Made by a program: the position numbers and the translations under genes. From Chloroflexota bacterium (GTDB lineage: Bacteria; Chloroflexota; Dehalococcoidia; Lucifugimonadales; UBA3495): DNA of 64,000 bases. Below are positions 27,613 to 38,003 of the stretch, one piece after another (position 1 is the first letter of the stretch; every line of letters starts with the position of its first letter). The notes under the pieces were generated by a model, which ran no database searches, was not told the origin of the DNA, and saw only the letters and a list, made by a program, of their open reading frames with translations. The DNA lies in assembly GCA_009837355.1 (NCBI GenBank), contig VXTR01000068.1, forward strand, positions 224,178-288,177, written 5' to 3'.

Positions 27613-28437
27613 ATGACATCCGAACGCACCGCAGACGATAACGTCCGGCGTATCGCGTTGGTGGTAGCCTACGAAGGAACCGACTACGCCGGCTTTCAAT
27701 TGCAAGCCGCCGTACCCACCATCCAGAGTGAGTTGGAAACCGCCATCGGCAAGCTTACCGGGACGCCCACCAGGGTTCGCGGGGCCAGCCGCACTGATTC
27801 GGGAGCTCACGCCTCCGGTCAAGTGGTGGATTTTTCTACCCACAGCAAGCACGGTCCATCGGTTTTCCGGGCAGGTTTGAACCACTATTTGCCCGATGCC
27901 GTCCGCGTCCTCGCTGCCAGCGACGTCCCTGCGAAGTTTCACTCCCGACGCAGCGCCGCCCGCCGTGATTATCGGTACAGCATCCTGAACCGTGCGATTG
28001 AGTCGCCCTTGCTCCGCCGTACTCATTGCCTGGAATCAACTCCACTGGATGTGGGAGCGATGCAGCGGGCTGCGGCCAGCTTGCTTGGCATCAGGGATTT
28101 CCGGCAAATCGCCACCGGGCACCCCGTGGATCAGTCTGCCGTGCGCTTGGTTCACCAATGGGATGTGAACCGCCGCTCCGATACATCGGACGTCATTACA
28201 ATCGACTGTGCCGCCAACGGGTTTCTGCGCCACCAAATCCGGCGCGCCAACGCTGTTCTGGTCGAAATCGGTAAAGGGAGACTGCCAGTACACTCCATGG
28301 CCGAAGCTCTGGCAGGACGCACGCTAAATCAAGGACAGATTACTACTCTACCGGCCAAAGGCCTCTGCCTGCAGTCGGTGCACTACCCTCAATACGACCA
28401 CTTGTTGAAGGTTGCCAACTACCATGAAACGCACTAG
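27613..28437 (+). CDS. truA: tRNA pseudouridine(38-40) synthase
   Basis: This 274-residue enzyme modifies the anticodon stem-loop. The catalytic Asp lies in RGASRTDSGAHASGQVV, and YEGTDYAGFQLQ and FLRHQIRRANAVLVEIGKG are conserved. ATG 27613 (MTSERTADDN) is preferred to the GTG 27583 of the track. The rplM start lies inside its 3' end. Confidence 0.95.
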   Translation: MTSERTADDNVRRIALVVAYEGTDYAGFQLQAAVPTIQSELETAIGKLTGTPTRVRGASRTDSGAHASGQVVDFSTHSKHGPSVFRAGLNHYLPDAVRVLAASDVPAKFHSRRSAARRDYRYSILNRAIESPLLRRTHCLESTPLDVGAMQRAAASLLGIRDFRQIATGHPVDQSAVRLVHQWDVNRRSDTSDVITIDCAANGFLRHQIRRANAVLVEIGKGRLPVHSMAEALAGRTLNQGQITTLPAKGLCLQSVHYPQYDHLLKVANYHETH

Positions 28438-28855
28438 TACCTATTTCGCCAAGCCCGGAGACGTGCCGGACCAGTGGCGAGTCATTGACGCTACCGGCAT
28501 CAGCCTGGGGCGGCTGGCTCGGCAGGTTGCCATCGCCCTCCAGGGCAAAGACCAACCCACCTATACGCCCCACGTCATTAGCGGATGCCATGTCGTCGTC
28601 GTCAACGCCGACAAAGTGCGCGTTACGGGCCGCAAGCTGATGCAGAAGATGTACTACCGTCACAGCGGCTACGTGGGCAACCTCAAGTCCTTCCTGATGC
28701 GCGACATGATGGAACAGCGCCCGGAGCGCGTCGTCCGTCTGGCCGTCAAGGGAATGTTGCCCTCCAACAAGCAGGGCCGCCAGATGCTGCGCCGCCTGCG
28801 CGTCTATGCCGGCGACCAGCATCCTCACCAAGCACAGGTCGGCGCCGCCGAATAG
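28424..28855 (+). CDS. rplM: 50S ribosomal protein L13
   Basis: This 143-residue protein contains WRVIDATGISLGRLARQVAI and the MLRRLRVYAGDQHPHQAQ ending. ATG 28424 (MKRTSTYFAKPGD) overlaps truA by 14 bp; the track begins at an upstream TTG. Confidence 0.97.
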   Translation: MKRTSTYFAKPGDVPDQWRVIDATGISLGRLARQVAIALQGKDQPTYTPHVISGCHVVVVNADKVRVTGRKLMQKMYYRHSGYVGNLKSFLMRDMMEQRPERVVRLAVKGMLPSNKQGRQMLRRLRVYAGDQHPHQAQVGAAE

Positions 28856-28901
28856 TCCACCCTCTGCGTACACGCACACCTAACCCACAGGCAGGTTTTC
28901 A

Positions 28902-29318
28902 ATGACGTTGCAAGCCGACACGCAACAGCAGCAGTATTTCTACGGAACGGGCCGGCGGAAGTCCGCCATTGCCAAGGTGCGCCTCTTCCCGGACGACGGG
29001 ACCGCCATCATTGTCAACGACAAGCCCATGGAGGAATACTTCAACTGGCTGCCCTGGCAGTCCACGATCCGCGAGGCTTTCGCCGTTTCCGGCACCACGG
29101 GACGCTTCCGAGTTCAGGCGGAGGTCAAAGGAGGCGGCGTCAACGCTCAAGCCGAAGCCATCCGCCACGGCATCGCCCGCGCTCTGGTCGTTTCCGACCC
29201 CAACCTCAAGCCCAGCCTGCGCCGTGCCGGATTCGTCACCCGCGACGCCAGGGTCAAGGAGAGCAAGAAGTACGGCCTGAAGCGCGCCCGCCGCGCACCC
29301 CAGTACACCAAGCGCTAA
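28902..29318 (+). CDS. rpsI: 30S ribosomal protein S9
   Basis: This 138-residue protein has YGTGRRKSAIAKVRLFPDDG and the C-terminal tail RRAPQYTKR, whose last Arg contacts the P-site tRNA. It is the last gene of the ribosomal supercluster. Confidence 0.98.
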   Translation: MTLQADTQQQQYFYGTGRRKSAIAKVRLFPDDGTAIIVNDKPMEEYFNWLPWQSTIREAFAVSGTTGRFRVQAEVKGGGVNAQAEAIRHGIARALVVSDPNLKPSLRRAGFVTRDARVKESKKYGLKRARRAPQYTKR

Positions 29319-29324
29319 CTGCTC

Positions 29325-29350
29325 CGTCATTCCTGCCTATGCGGGATTCG
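29325..29350. repeat. Dispersed short inverted repeat, copy 2
   Basis: cgtcattcctgcctatgcgg then gattcg is a diverged copy of the repeat at 4681, sitting just after the rpsI stop. Confidence 0.65.
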
Positions 29351-29368
29351 ACGTTATACCAACATTGC

Positions 29369-29400
29369 GCCGGGGCGAATGCAAATCGCCCCGGCATTTG
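29369..29400 (+). terminator. Terminator after rpsI
   Basis: GCCGGGGCGA and TCGCCCCGGC form a perfect 10-bp stem with a 7-nt loop, followed by a short ATTTG. It ends the ribosomal cluster and could act on the converging ccdA transcript too. Confidence 0.8.
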
Positions 29401-30321
29401 TTACAGCAGGTCCCCCAGCGTCAGCCAGTAGAACACAATGTACGTGCCGGCTACCACCATCAGCCACGCGCCCACCACTGAGACGTAAGGCAGCACTGCC
29501 CGCATCCAGCGTATCAGTACCGAGCGAGCAACCGCCATGCCCAACGTCAGCACCATGATGACGCTGCCCATTCCCCCTGCGTACAGCACGAATTGCCCCA
29601 GCGTTTCCAGCCACCCCGACGACAGCCCTGCTCCCACTCCCAGCACCGCCAGGAACAGCGGCAGCGTGCAGCTCAGGGAAGCCAGACCATAGCTGACTCC
29701 AAACAATATGTAACCGGGTATGTTGAGCTGACCCGGGTCTCCGACGCGTGACGCGGCCCGTTGCGCCAGGCTGGTGTAGATTTTCCCGCCGCCAGCCATG
29801 AAGGCTCCGGCGCCGATGAGCAGCACGCCCACGGCCAGCCCCACGTAAGGCAGCGCGGTAACCACCACCGCCTGCGAGCCTAACCCCAGAATCAGCCCGA
29901 CGGCGCCGAACAGCGCTACAAACCCTACCGACACGGAAAGCCCGACCATAACTGCCCGGGCCACCAGCAGCGCGGGGTTGCGCCCTTCCTGCTCCCGGTT
30001 GCCACCGCTGACGTACAGTCCCAAATATGCCGGCAGCATGGCGAAACCACAGGGGTTCACGGCGGACGCCGCGCCCACCGCGTAGGCGAATCCAAGCTTG
30101 ATGCCGACGTTGCTGATGCCGGACCCCGAGGACCCCGACAGCAGTTCAACGAATCGGTTCACGCCGTCAATCCCCGTGGCGTTGCGGGCGAACAGCGCTC
30201 CGACGATGGCGATGGCATAGGCGATGGTAGCGATGATTACCGCCAGAACGATGCCCCGATGGGCCGCAACTCGTTCCAGCAAATTGGATGCAAGGCCGCT
30301 TAAGTTGGCAGGGGTAGCCAT
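29401..30321 (-). CDS. CcdA/DsbD-family thiol-disulfide transport membrane protein
   Basis: This 306-residue integral membrane protein of the cytochrome c biogenesis CcdA family would carry reducing equivalents across the membrane to extracytoplasmic thioredoxin-like proteins. The two redox Cys are visible in AVNPCGFAMLPAYLG (near residue 87) and LASLSCTLPLFLAVLG (near residue 215), each in a hydrophobic helix. An extra N-terminal helix (IVLAVIIATIAYAIAIVGAL) precedes the core. ATG 30321 has GGAGG 8 nt upstream. No thioredoxin-like partner lies adjacent; the FrnE-like gene at 4000 is cytoplasmic by sequence. Confidence 0.85.
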   Translation of the reverse strand: MATPANLSGLASNLLERVAAHRGIVLAVIIATIAYAIAIVGALFARNATGIDGVNRFVELLSGSSGSGISNVGIKLGFAYAVGAASAVNPCGFAMLPAYLGLYVSGGNREQEGRNPALLVARAVMVGLSVSVGFVALFGAVGLILGLGSQAVVVTALPYVGLAVGVLLIGAGAFMAGGGKIYTSLAQRAASRVGDPGQLNIPGYILFGVSYGLASLSCTLPLFLAVLGVGAGLSSGWLETLGQFVLYAGGMGSVIMVLTLGMAVARSVLIRWMRAVLPYVSVVGAWLMVVAGTYIVFYWLTLGDLL

Positions 30322-30379
30322 TTCGCTCACCTCCGACTTGAGGATAGTCTCAAACGGGAACCCGGGAATTCCAGTGCTA

Positions 30380-30712
30380 TCAACCGTGCACTATCACCGT
30401 GCCGGCCACTCGGTCTGACAGGGAACGGTGCTCTTCATCATCCATCAGCAGCAGGATGACGTCCGCAAAGAATCCGATGACGAAGCTGTGAGCCACGTAC
30501 TTGACGATTTCGCGGACGAAAGTGGTTCCCCACCCGGATGAGCCTCCCTCTCGCTTCATGGCCCGGATCCCCAGCAGTTGCTTGCCCTGCGTCTGACCGC
30601 GGCCCAGGACAATCAGCCACCAGATGATGTAGCCGATGATGAGTGTCAAGAAGAACAACAGGCCGTCCAGCAGGGCGGCGAAGAGTCGGCGGATTGGGCT
30701 GGCAATTTCCAT
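30380..30712 (-). CDS. RDD-family membrane protein
   Basis: This 110-residue protein has the RDD hallmarks RRLFAALLDGLLFF in helix 1, GKQLLGIRAMKREGG in the loop and RSLSDRVAGTVIVHG at the end. Function is not established for most of the family; a few are implicated in ion homeostasis. It lies upstream of the CcdA-like gene on the same strand. A second RDD gene occurs at 32229. Confidence 0.8.
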   Translation of the reverse strand: MEIASPIRRLFAALLDGLLFFLTLIIGYIIWWLIVLGRGQTQGKQLLGIRAMKREGGSSGWGTTFVREIVKYVAHSFVIGFFADVILLLMDDEEHRSLSDRVAGTVIVHG

Positions 30713-30760
30713 GATGGCCCCTTACTTATGCTACGTTAGGTTTCGGCTATTGGTTTGCTG

Positions 30761-32173
30761 TTATACCCCTAAGTGCGCCTGCATCGCGTCCAGCAGGCGG
30801 CTTACGTTGTCGGTGCTGTCGGCCTCGCAGTAAATTCGCAGCAGTGGTTCCGTGCCGGAAAAACGTGCTGCGACCCATCCGGCATCAAACATCCAGCGCC
30901 GGCCGTCAATTTGGTCCACGCTGCTCACCGTCATCCCGGCCAACTCCGTTAATGGCGAATCGGTCAGCCGCGCCATGATTGCATCGCGCGCCGATGGATC
31001 AAAACTCACGTCCCGCCGTTGGTAGTGATGCTCGCCTACGGTGTCGAAGAGGTGGCGCACCATGCCGGACGCTGTAAAGCCCCTGACCGCCATGTACTCC
31101 AGCAGGTACAACCCGCTGAGGATGCCGTCCCGCTCCGGGATATGTCCCCTGAAAGCGTAGCCGCCGCTCTCCTCGCCGCCCAGTATGGCGTCGTCGGAGA
31201 CGAACCGAGGGCCGATGTTCTTGAAGCCCACCGGCATTTCGGCCAGCGGTACGCCGTACTGCTCGGCCAGCTTGTTCAGCATCACCGAAGCGGTTACCCC
31301 CTTTACCAGCGCGCCCCGGTCGCCTCGTTCCAACAGATACAGTGTCAGGAGCGAGAACACTTCCAGCGTACTGACGAAACGGCCCGTTTCGTCCACCAGG
31401 CCGATGCGGTCGGCGTCGCCGTCCAGCGCCAAGCCAGCCGATGCGCCGTCGGCCGGCACACGACGGCAAAGTTCGGTCAAGTTATGGGCGATAGGTTCCG
31501 GCTGGGCCATGCCCGGAAAGGCCGGGTTAGGTTCGGCCCGCAACTCCTTTACCGAGGTTGCCCCGCCATCCAGAAAGCTGCTGACATAGCCGGCGCCGGC
31601 GCCGTGCATGGCGTCCACCAGCACCGACAAGCCGGCGTTGCGGATGGCTTCCAGGTTCACCAGCCCGGCCACAGCTTTGCCGTACGCTGGAGCCGGGTCA
31701 ACGTCCTGCACCAGGCCGGCGGCGCGCCCGTCGTCCAGGGGGAGATTTTTCGGCGCGCCGGCGGATTCAATGCACAGCTCCAGCGTGTCGGTGACGGCCT
31801 GGCTGGCGCTGCCCCCCTGGGACGACTTGAACTTGAACCCGCTCCAGGCCGCCGGATTATGGCTGGACGTGATGACCACTCCGCCGGCCGCGCCCTGCTG
31901 AACGACCTGGTGGCTAACCACCGGCGTCGGCGCCGGCTCCCGGCACAGGTACACGCCGATGCCGTTGCCGGATATGACCGACGCCACCGTTTCCGCAAAC
32001 TCCCGGGAGGCAAAGCGCGTGTCATATCCGACCACCAGCCCCCGGCTGGCGGAACCCTCAATGCGGATGTAGTCCGCCAGTCCTTGCGAGCAGCGCGCTA
32101 CGTTGGCAAAGGTGAAGTCGTCGGCAATAATGCCGCGCCAGCCGTCGGTGCCGAATTTGATTGGGGAAGCCAT
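30761..32173 (-). CDS. Phosphoglucomutase/phosphomannomutase family protein
   Basis: This 470-residue alpha-D-phosphohexomutase interconverts hexose 1- and 6-phosphates. The four landmarks are visible: N-terminal KFGTDGWRGIIADDFTF, phosphoserine loop VVITSSHNPAAWSGFKFK, metal loop LDGDADRIGLVDE and sugar loop GGEESGGYAFRGHIPERDG. The phosphate-binding loop is FSGTEPLLRIYCE. The sequence does not separate glucose from mannose or glucosamine specificity. It may supply glucose 1-phosphate for nucleotide sugars, including the OtsA donor. Confidence 0.92.
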   Translation of the reverse strand: MASPIKFGTDGWRGIIADDFTFANVARCSQGLADYIRIEGSASRGLVVGYDTRFASREFAETVASVISGNGIGVYLCREPAPTPVVSHQVVQQGAAGGVVITSSHNPAAWSGFKFKSSQGGSASQAVTDTLELCIESAGAPKNLPLDDGRAAGLVQDVDPAPAYGKAVAGLVNLEAIRNAGLSVLVDAMHGAGAGYVSSFLDGGATSVKELRAEPNPAFPGMAQPEPIAHNLTELCRRVPADGASAGLALDGDADRIGLVDETGRFVSTLEVFSLLTLYLLERGDRGALVKGVTASVMLNKLAEQYGVPLAEMPVGFKNIGPRFVSDDAILGGEESGGYAFRGHIPERDGILSGLYLLEYMAVRGFTASGMVRHLFDTVGEHHYQRRDVSFDPSARDAIMARLTDSPLTELAGMTVSSVDQIDGRRWMFDAGWVAARFSGTEPLLRIYCEADSTDNVSRLLDAMQAHLGV

Positions 32174-32228
32174 AGGTTCATTCTAGCACGACAATAATCG
32201 GCTCCCCTTCTCTGTGGTTGAACCGGAG

Positions 32229-32678
32229 CTACCGTCGTCGAGGGCTGATTACCGTCCCTGCCAGAATGTCGGGAATGGAGCGCCGCTCCGTAGTATCCCG
32301 CAGGATGAACACGGCGTCGATGACGAAACCCACCAGGGAGAGATGAAGCAGGATTTTCGCCACCGCGCGAATCAGTTTCCTGGGCCGGCCGGCCGCGCCG
32401 CCACGACGACAGCGTACTTCGGTGAACGTCAAGCGCCGTCCCGGCGGGCCAAACTTTACGATGACGAAGAGCCAAAGGGCGTAGGTTAAAAGCAGCGACA
32501 GCGGCGCCTGAATCACCAGCAGTTCGTGCAGGTCAAAACTCACCGACCTTCCCCCTCCAATGCCGACCAGCAGGTCAAGCTGGTGTATGACGTACAGCAT
32601 TCCGGCGCCGGCGGCGAAGAAGATCAGGCTGTCAATCACCCAGGAAGCAAACCGACGTATGGGAACTACCCGCTCCAT
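32229..32678 (-). CDS. RDD-family membrane protein
   Basis: This 149-residue protein begins PIRRFASWVIDSLIFFAAG, with the Arg/Asp residues of the RDD fold, has three hydrophobic segments and ends RRSIPDILAGTVISP. It is a diverged relative of the RDD gene at 30380; the phosphohexomutase gene lies between them. Role unknown. Confidence 0.75.
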   Translation of the reverse strand: MERVVPIRRFASWVIDSLIFFAAGAGMLYVIHQLDLLVGIGGGRSVSFDLHELLVIQAPLSLLLTYALWLFVIVKFGPPGRRLTFTEVRCRRGGAAGRPRKLIRAVAKILLHLSLVGFVIDAVFILRDTTERRSIPDILAGTVISPRRR

Positions 32679-32790
32679 CTTGCGCGCTCCAACATTGCCC
32701 TGTGTTGCATTTGAGCAATTCTACCCGGTTCAGTCAGGATGAAAGGGATACAGAGGTTTGCAGCGTTTTGCAATTATGAGCGTACCGACG

Positions 32791-32824
32791 AAAATGCGCC
32801 CCTCACCACAGGGGTGAAGGGCGC
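32791..32824 (-). terminator. Terminator after metK
   Basis: On the minus strand GCGCCC-tt-CACC pairs with GGTG-ag-GGGCGC, then ATTTT follows. It closes the SAM-salvage operon. A second GC hairpin (cccccgcaccggggg) lies between it and the metK stop. Confidence 0.8.
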
Positions 32825-32860
32825 TCCTGAGAGAGGTTCCCCCGGTGCGGGGGAGATGGT

Positions 32861-34105
32861 TTAAGTGGTAGCTCCAGCAACCGCTCCGGCGGCCTGCTTC
32901 AGCTGCTCTGCCTTGTCGGTCCGCTCCCAGGGCAGATCAATATCGGTGCGCCCGAAGTGTCCGTAGGCAGCCGTCTTCCGATAGATCGGGCGACGCAGGT
33001 CCAGGTCTTCGATGATGGCGCCGGGGCGCAGGTCGAAGTGCTCTTGCACCAGTTCCTCAATGCGCTCGTTGGGTATGTGGTTGGTGTCGAAGGTCTCGAT
33101 GGCGACGGAGGTGGGTTCCGCCACTCCTATGGCGTAGGAGACAAGCACCTCCAGGCGGTCGGCGAAACCGGCGGCGACCAGGTTCTTGGCCACGTAGCGG
33201 GCTGCATAAGCGCCGGAGCGGTCAACCTTGGTCGGGTCTTTGCCGGAAAAGGCGCCGCCACCGTGCCGGGCGATGCCGCCGTAGGTGTCCACCAGGATTT
33301 TGCGCCCGGTGAGGCCGGTGTCGCCCTGGGGGCCGCCCACCACGAACCAGCCGCTGGGGTTGACGAAGATCTTGGTATTTTCGTCCAGCAGATGCGCGGG
33401 CACTATGGGCCTGATGACGTGTTCCTCCACGTCGGCGCGGATCTTGGCGGTGAAGGCGTCGCGGTCGGCGGTGTCGTCGTGCTGGCTGCTGACCACGACG
33501 GCGTCAACCCGGTGAGGCTTGCCGTAGCGGTACTCCACCGTAATCTGCGACTTGCCGTCAGGACCCAGGTAGGGCAGCGTGCCGTCCTTTCGCACGGCGG
33601 CCAGGCGTTCCACCAGCCGGTGGGACAGGTCAACGGTAATCGGCATCAAGCCGTCGGTTTCGTTGCACGCGAAGCCGACCATCATGCCCTGGTCGCCGGC
33701 GCCTGTGGCGCGACGTGCATCGGCGGCAGTCGCGCCATTGCTGCGGGCTTCCAGCGCCGTGCTCACGCCGGCGTTGATGTCCGGCGACTGCTGGCTGGCG
33801 TTACGAATGACGCCGCAGGAGTGGCCGTCAATGCCGTACTTGACGTCGGTGTAGCCGATTTCCAGCAGCGTCTTGCGGGTAATGGCGTCAAAGTCCAGCT
33901 CGGCCTGTGTGGTGATTTCGCCGGTAACCATGATCAGGTTCTTGCCGGCCACGGTTTCGCAGGCCACGCGGCTCATTGGGTCAACGGTAAAGGCGGCGTC
34001 CAGCACGGCGTCGGAAATCTGGTCGCATACTTTGTCGGGATGCCCTTCAGTAACCGACTCCGAGGTGAGCAGGTACTTGGGCGAGGTCATAAATTGGATT
34101 GGCAT
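32861..34105 (-). CDS. metK: S-adenosylmethionine synthetase
   Basis: This 414-residue enzyme makes SAM from methionine and ATP. It shows [20 protein letters not shown], the ATP motif [12 protein letters not shown] and the P-loop-like [19 protein letters not shown] 34105 has the Shine-Dalgarno AAGGAGG. It is the last gene of the riboswitch-controlled operon, 15 bp after ahcY. Confidence 0.98.
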   Translation of the reverse strand: MPIQFMTSPKYLLTSESVTEGHPDKVCDQISDAVLDAAFTVDPMSRVACETVAGKNLIMVTGEITTQAELDFDAITRKTLLEIGYTDVKYGIDGHSCGVIRNASQQSPDINAGVSTALEARSNGATAADARRATGAGDQGMMVGFACNETDGLMPITVDLSHRLVERLAAVRKDGTLPYLGPDGKSQITVEYRYGKPHRVDAVVVSSQHDDTADRDAFTAKIRADVEEHVIRPIVPAHLLDENTKIFVNPSGWFVVGGPQGDTGLTGRKILVDTYGGIARHGGGAFSGKDPTKVDRSGAYAARYVAKNLVAAGFADRLEVLVSYAIGVAEPTSVAIETFDTNHIPNERIEELVQEHFDLRPGAIIEDLDLRRPIYRKTAAYGHFGRTDIDLPWERTDKAEQLKQAAGAVAGATT

Positions 34106-34120
34106 TGGTTGGTTTCCTCC

Positions 34121-35530
<1,410 letters not shown>

Positions 35531-35534
35531 TCAG

Positions 35535-35894
35535 TTACGGGTCTTCTCCGTAGGACGTCGGGTTGCCGGCGGCAATCCAGGCCGGCGTGCCGTCGTCAAC
35601 GTTGTAGAGCAGCTCCGAGTCGATACCCAGGGCGGCGGCGTACTCGCAGGCCACGCCGCTGCGTACGCCGGCGGCGCAGATAAACAGCAGCTTCTTGCCT
35701 TCGGGCAGCTCGTCGACCCGGTCCATGAACTCGTCCACGTTGATGTGAATGGCGCCGCTGGCGTGGCCGGTAACCCATTCATCATCCCGCCGCACGTCGA
35801 CGACTACTGTGCCGTCGGGGTCGGCGTTAAGAATTTGGAGCGCTTCGGGAGAGTCAACCCGGTAGTAGGGTTCGCCCGGATTCTGTCGTGGCAT
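35535..35894 (-). CDS. Single-domain rhodanese-like sulfurtransferase
   Basis: This 119-residue rhodanese-fold protein has the active-site loop LLFICAAGVRSGVACEYA (Cys at about residue 72), DVRRDDEWVTGHASGAIHIN and a short C-terminus. ATG 35894 follows AAGGAGG by 6 nt. It lies between mtnP and ahcY in the SAM-salvage operon. A role in handling sulfane sulfur derived from methionine or homocysteine is plausible but inferred from position only. Confidence 0.88.
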   Translation of the reverse strand: MPRQNPGEPYYRVDSPEALQILNADPDGTVVVDVRRDDEWVTGHASGAIHINVDEFMDRVDELPEGKKLLFICAAGVRSGVACEYAAALGIDSELLYNVDDGTPAWIAAGNPTSYGEDP

Positions 35895-35918
35895 TCGTTT
35901 ACCTCCTTGCTTTCTTAC

Positions 35919-35944
35919 CGTCATTCCTGCGAGAGCAGGAATCT
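35919..35944. repeat. Dispersed short inverted repeat, copy 3
   Basis: cgtcattcctgcgagagcag followed by gaatct is a copy between the mtnP stop and the rhodanese start. It touches the last bases of mtnP. Confidence 0.8.
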
Positions 35945-36833
35945 AGGAGACGGCTGGGGGTTCCAGGTGTGTCCCGGCAATGGGATACAGCCTCCGCCGC
36001 ACTTCGGCGGGTATCTGGTTCCGGTCGGTGATGATGGCGTTGGACAGGGCCGTCTGGCACTCGCATGGGCCGAGCTCGGCCAGCGTCGGCATGATGTGCC
36101 GCAGAATGATGCGGCTGTTGGCCACGTTGGCGATAAGATTCTCCACCACCATTTCCACCGTAACCGCGTCGTGCTCGGGATGCCAGCAGTCGTAGTCGGT
36201 AACCCAGGCCATCGTCGCATAGCAGATTTCCGCCTCACGGGCCAGCTTGGCCTCCGGCAGCGCCGTCATTCCGATGAGGTCGCCGCCCCAGGCGCGATAC
36301 ATTTCCGACTCGGCCTTGGTGGAAAAGGCCGGACCTTCCATCACCACCAGCGTCGCGCCCAGGTGAGTCGGAATGCCCTGGCCCTGGCTGCCTTCGGCTA
36401 ATACCCGGCTCATGTCCGGGCAGAAAGGTTCGGCGAAGGATATGTGCGCCACCACGCCGTCCTCGAAGAAAGTGCTGGTCCGCAGCCCACGGGTACGGTC
36501 AATGAGCTGGTCGGGAACCACCATATGCTGCGGCTGCAACCTGGCCTGCAGGCTGCCCACGGCGCTGACCGACACGATGCGTTTCACGCCCAGCGTTTTC
36601 AGCGCGTAAATGTTGGCACGGAAGGGCAGTTCCGTGGGGCTGACCCGATGGCCTCGGCCGTGGCGAGGCAGGAACGCCACCGGCACGTCCAGCAGCTCGC
36701 CTACCGTGACAACGTCGCTGGGCTTCCCGTAGGGAGTGTCGACGTCCACCACGGCAGTCTCGGCAAACCCCTGGATTTCGTAGAGGCCGCTGCCGCCGAT
36801 GATGGCGATTTCCGCTTGAGGGTGGTTGGGCAT
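35943..36833 (-). CDS. mtnP: S-methyl-5'-thioadenosine phosphorylase
   Basis: This 296-residue enzyme splits methylthioadenosine to adenine and methylthioribose 1-phosphate, the substrate of the MtnA encoded upstream. It shows the phosphorylase start IIGGSGLYEI, the phosphate loop FLPRHGRGHRVSPTELPFRA and the substrate region EGPAFSTKAESEMYRAWGGD, followed by MTALPEAKLAREAEICYA. These are the MTAP subfamily features. Confidence 0.95.
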   Translation of the reverse strand: MPNHPQAEIAIIGGSGLYEIQGFAETAVVDVDTPYGKPSDVVTVGELLDVPVAFLPRHGRGHRVSPTELPFRANIYALKTLGVKRIVSVSAVGSLQARLQPQHMVVPDQLIDRTRGLRTSTFFEDGVVAHISFAEPFCPDMSRVLAEGSQGQGIPTHLGATLVVMEGPAFSTKAESEMYRAWGGDLIGMTALPEAKLAREAEICYATMAWVTDYDCWHPEHDAVTVEMVVENLIANVANSRIILRHIMPTLAELGPCECQTALSNAIITDRNQIPAEVRRRLYPIAGTHLEPPAVS

Positions 36834-36864
36834 TGGGTTGGTTCCTTGGTCGGCGATGAAAGAG

Positions 36865-37959
36865 TCAACTCAGCTGCGGTATTTCATCCGGCAGGTAGTG
36901 TGTGGCCCGAAATACGCTGTTCACCACGTACCCCTGCTCGTTCGGCGCGAAGTGCGGGTTGATGTACTCCCAAACAACCTCTCCCGCCGGTGTTACCTGA
37001 AAGATGCGCCCGAAGTGTCCCTCGGTAATCAGCGTGTTGCCGTTGGGCAGACGGCGCGCGCCGGAGATGTACGCGCTGAAGAAGTTGAAGGGCGGGTTGT
37101 CCCGGTACTCCCAGACGATTTCGTTGGTATGTGGGTCAACCTCAATGACGCGAGAGGCCGGCATCGGGTTGTGCCGGCTGTGGGAGCCGTTGTCGTAAAT
37201 CAGCACGTTCCCGTTATCCAACATAGATGGGTCGTGCTGTTGCGCCAGCACGTCGTCCCCAACCTGCCACACGATGTTGCCGCTGTCCTTGTCGATGATC
37301 CCCACGGTGGAGATGTTGCGGAAGCTGAACATCACCCGGTCCTCCGGCAAAGGCACGACGGTGTTGCCGTGGCTCCACTCGTCCCGCAGGTCGTTGAAGG
37401 TAATCACGTGTCGCTCCGGGTCCAGATGCTCAGCGGCGTGCCACTCCCAAACGCGGTTGCCAGCAGCGTCCACTTCCACCAGCACGTCGGCCCACATACC
37501 GCCGGCGTCGCTGCCGGGTTGTCCGCCGCGGATCTGCGCGGCTTGCGCGTCGTCCATACGCTCCACCGTCATGTACAGGCAGCCGCCCGATGCCGTCCGC
37601 CTGGCATCGTGGTGATGGTAAGCATCCCGATGTTCCCAGACAATGTTGCCGTCCCAGTCCACTTCCAGCATCGCGCCGCCCTTGAACCGCTTCATCGCCT
37701 CAAAGACGTCCCAGCCGCCGTCGTCGCGCACCTTGCCGCCGTAGAACAGGTTGCCGTTGGGCAGCAGATAGCCGTACAACCCCGGCGGGTAGGGCAGTTG
37801 CCACTGATGGGCCACCTCGCCGTTGCTGTCCAGCAGATAGACCTCCCCATTGCCGGACATTGGAGCGTAGAGGGTGTAACCGGGGCTGGCCTGCGCCGGG
37901 TTGTGAGCGGTCAGGCCGGTGCGGGCAATGCGGCGGCGGGTTTGTCGGTCAACGGTCAT
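36865..37959 (-). CDS. Arylsulfotransferase (ASST)-like beta-propeller protein
   Basis: This 364-residue protein is built of repeated blades of the type HQWQLPYPPGLYGYLLPNGN, EVDWDGNIVWEH, DPHTNEIVWEYRDN and GRIFQVTPAGEVVWEYI, the ASST/PQQ-like propeller pattern. A conserved His-rich stretch (DAYHHHDARR) and ERHVITFNDL could include the catalytic His of PAPS-independent arylsulfotransferases, but I cannot assign it. No signal peptide is evident from ATG 37959, whereas classical ASSTs are periplasmic. Upstream in-frame residues PAFAGMTTEET are translated repeat, so the track start is wrong. It lies between mtnA and mtnP, where no sulfotransferase is expected. Confidence 0.75.
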   Translation of the reverse strand: MTVDRQTRRRIARTGLTAHNPAQASPGYTLYAPMSGNGEVYLLDSNGEVAHQWQLPYPPGLYGYLLPNGNLFYGGKVRDDGGWDVFEAMKRFKGGAMLEVDWDGNIVWEHRDAYHHHDARRTASGGCLYMTVERMDDAQAAQIRGGQPGSDAGGMWADVLVEVDAAGNRVWEWHAAEHLDPERHVITFNDLRDEWSHGNTVVPLPEDRVMFSFRNISTVGIIDKDSGNIVWQVGDDVLAQQHDPSMLDNGNVLIYDNGSHSRHNPMPASRVIEVDPHTNEIVWEYRDNPPFNFFSAYISGARRLPNGNTLITEGHFGRIFQVTPAGEVVWEYINPHFAPNEQGYVVNSVFRATHYLPDEIPQLS

Positions 37960-37971
37960 GGTTTCTTCTGT

Positions 37972-37997
37972 CGTCATTCCAGCGAAAGCCGGAATCC
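37972..37997. repeat. Dispersed short inverted repeat, copy 4
   Basis: cgtcattccagcgaaagccg then gaatcc lies in the 44-bp gap between the mtnA stop and the ASST-like start. Confidence 0.8.
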
Positions 37998-38003
37998 GGT
38001 GGG

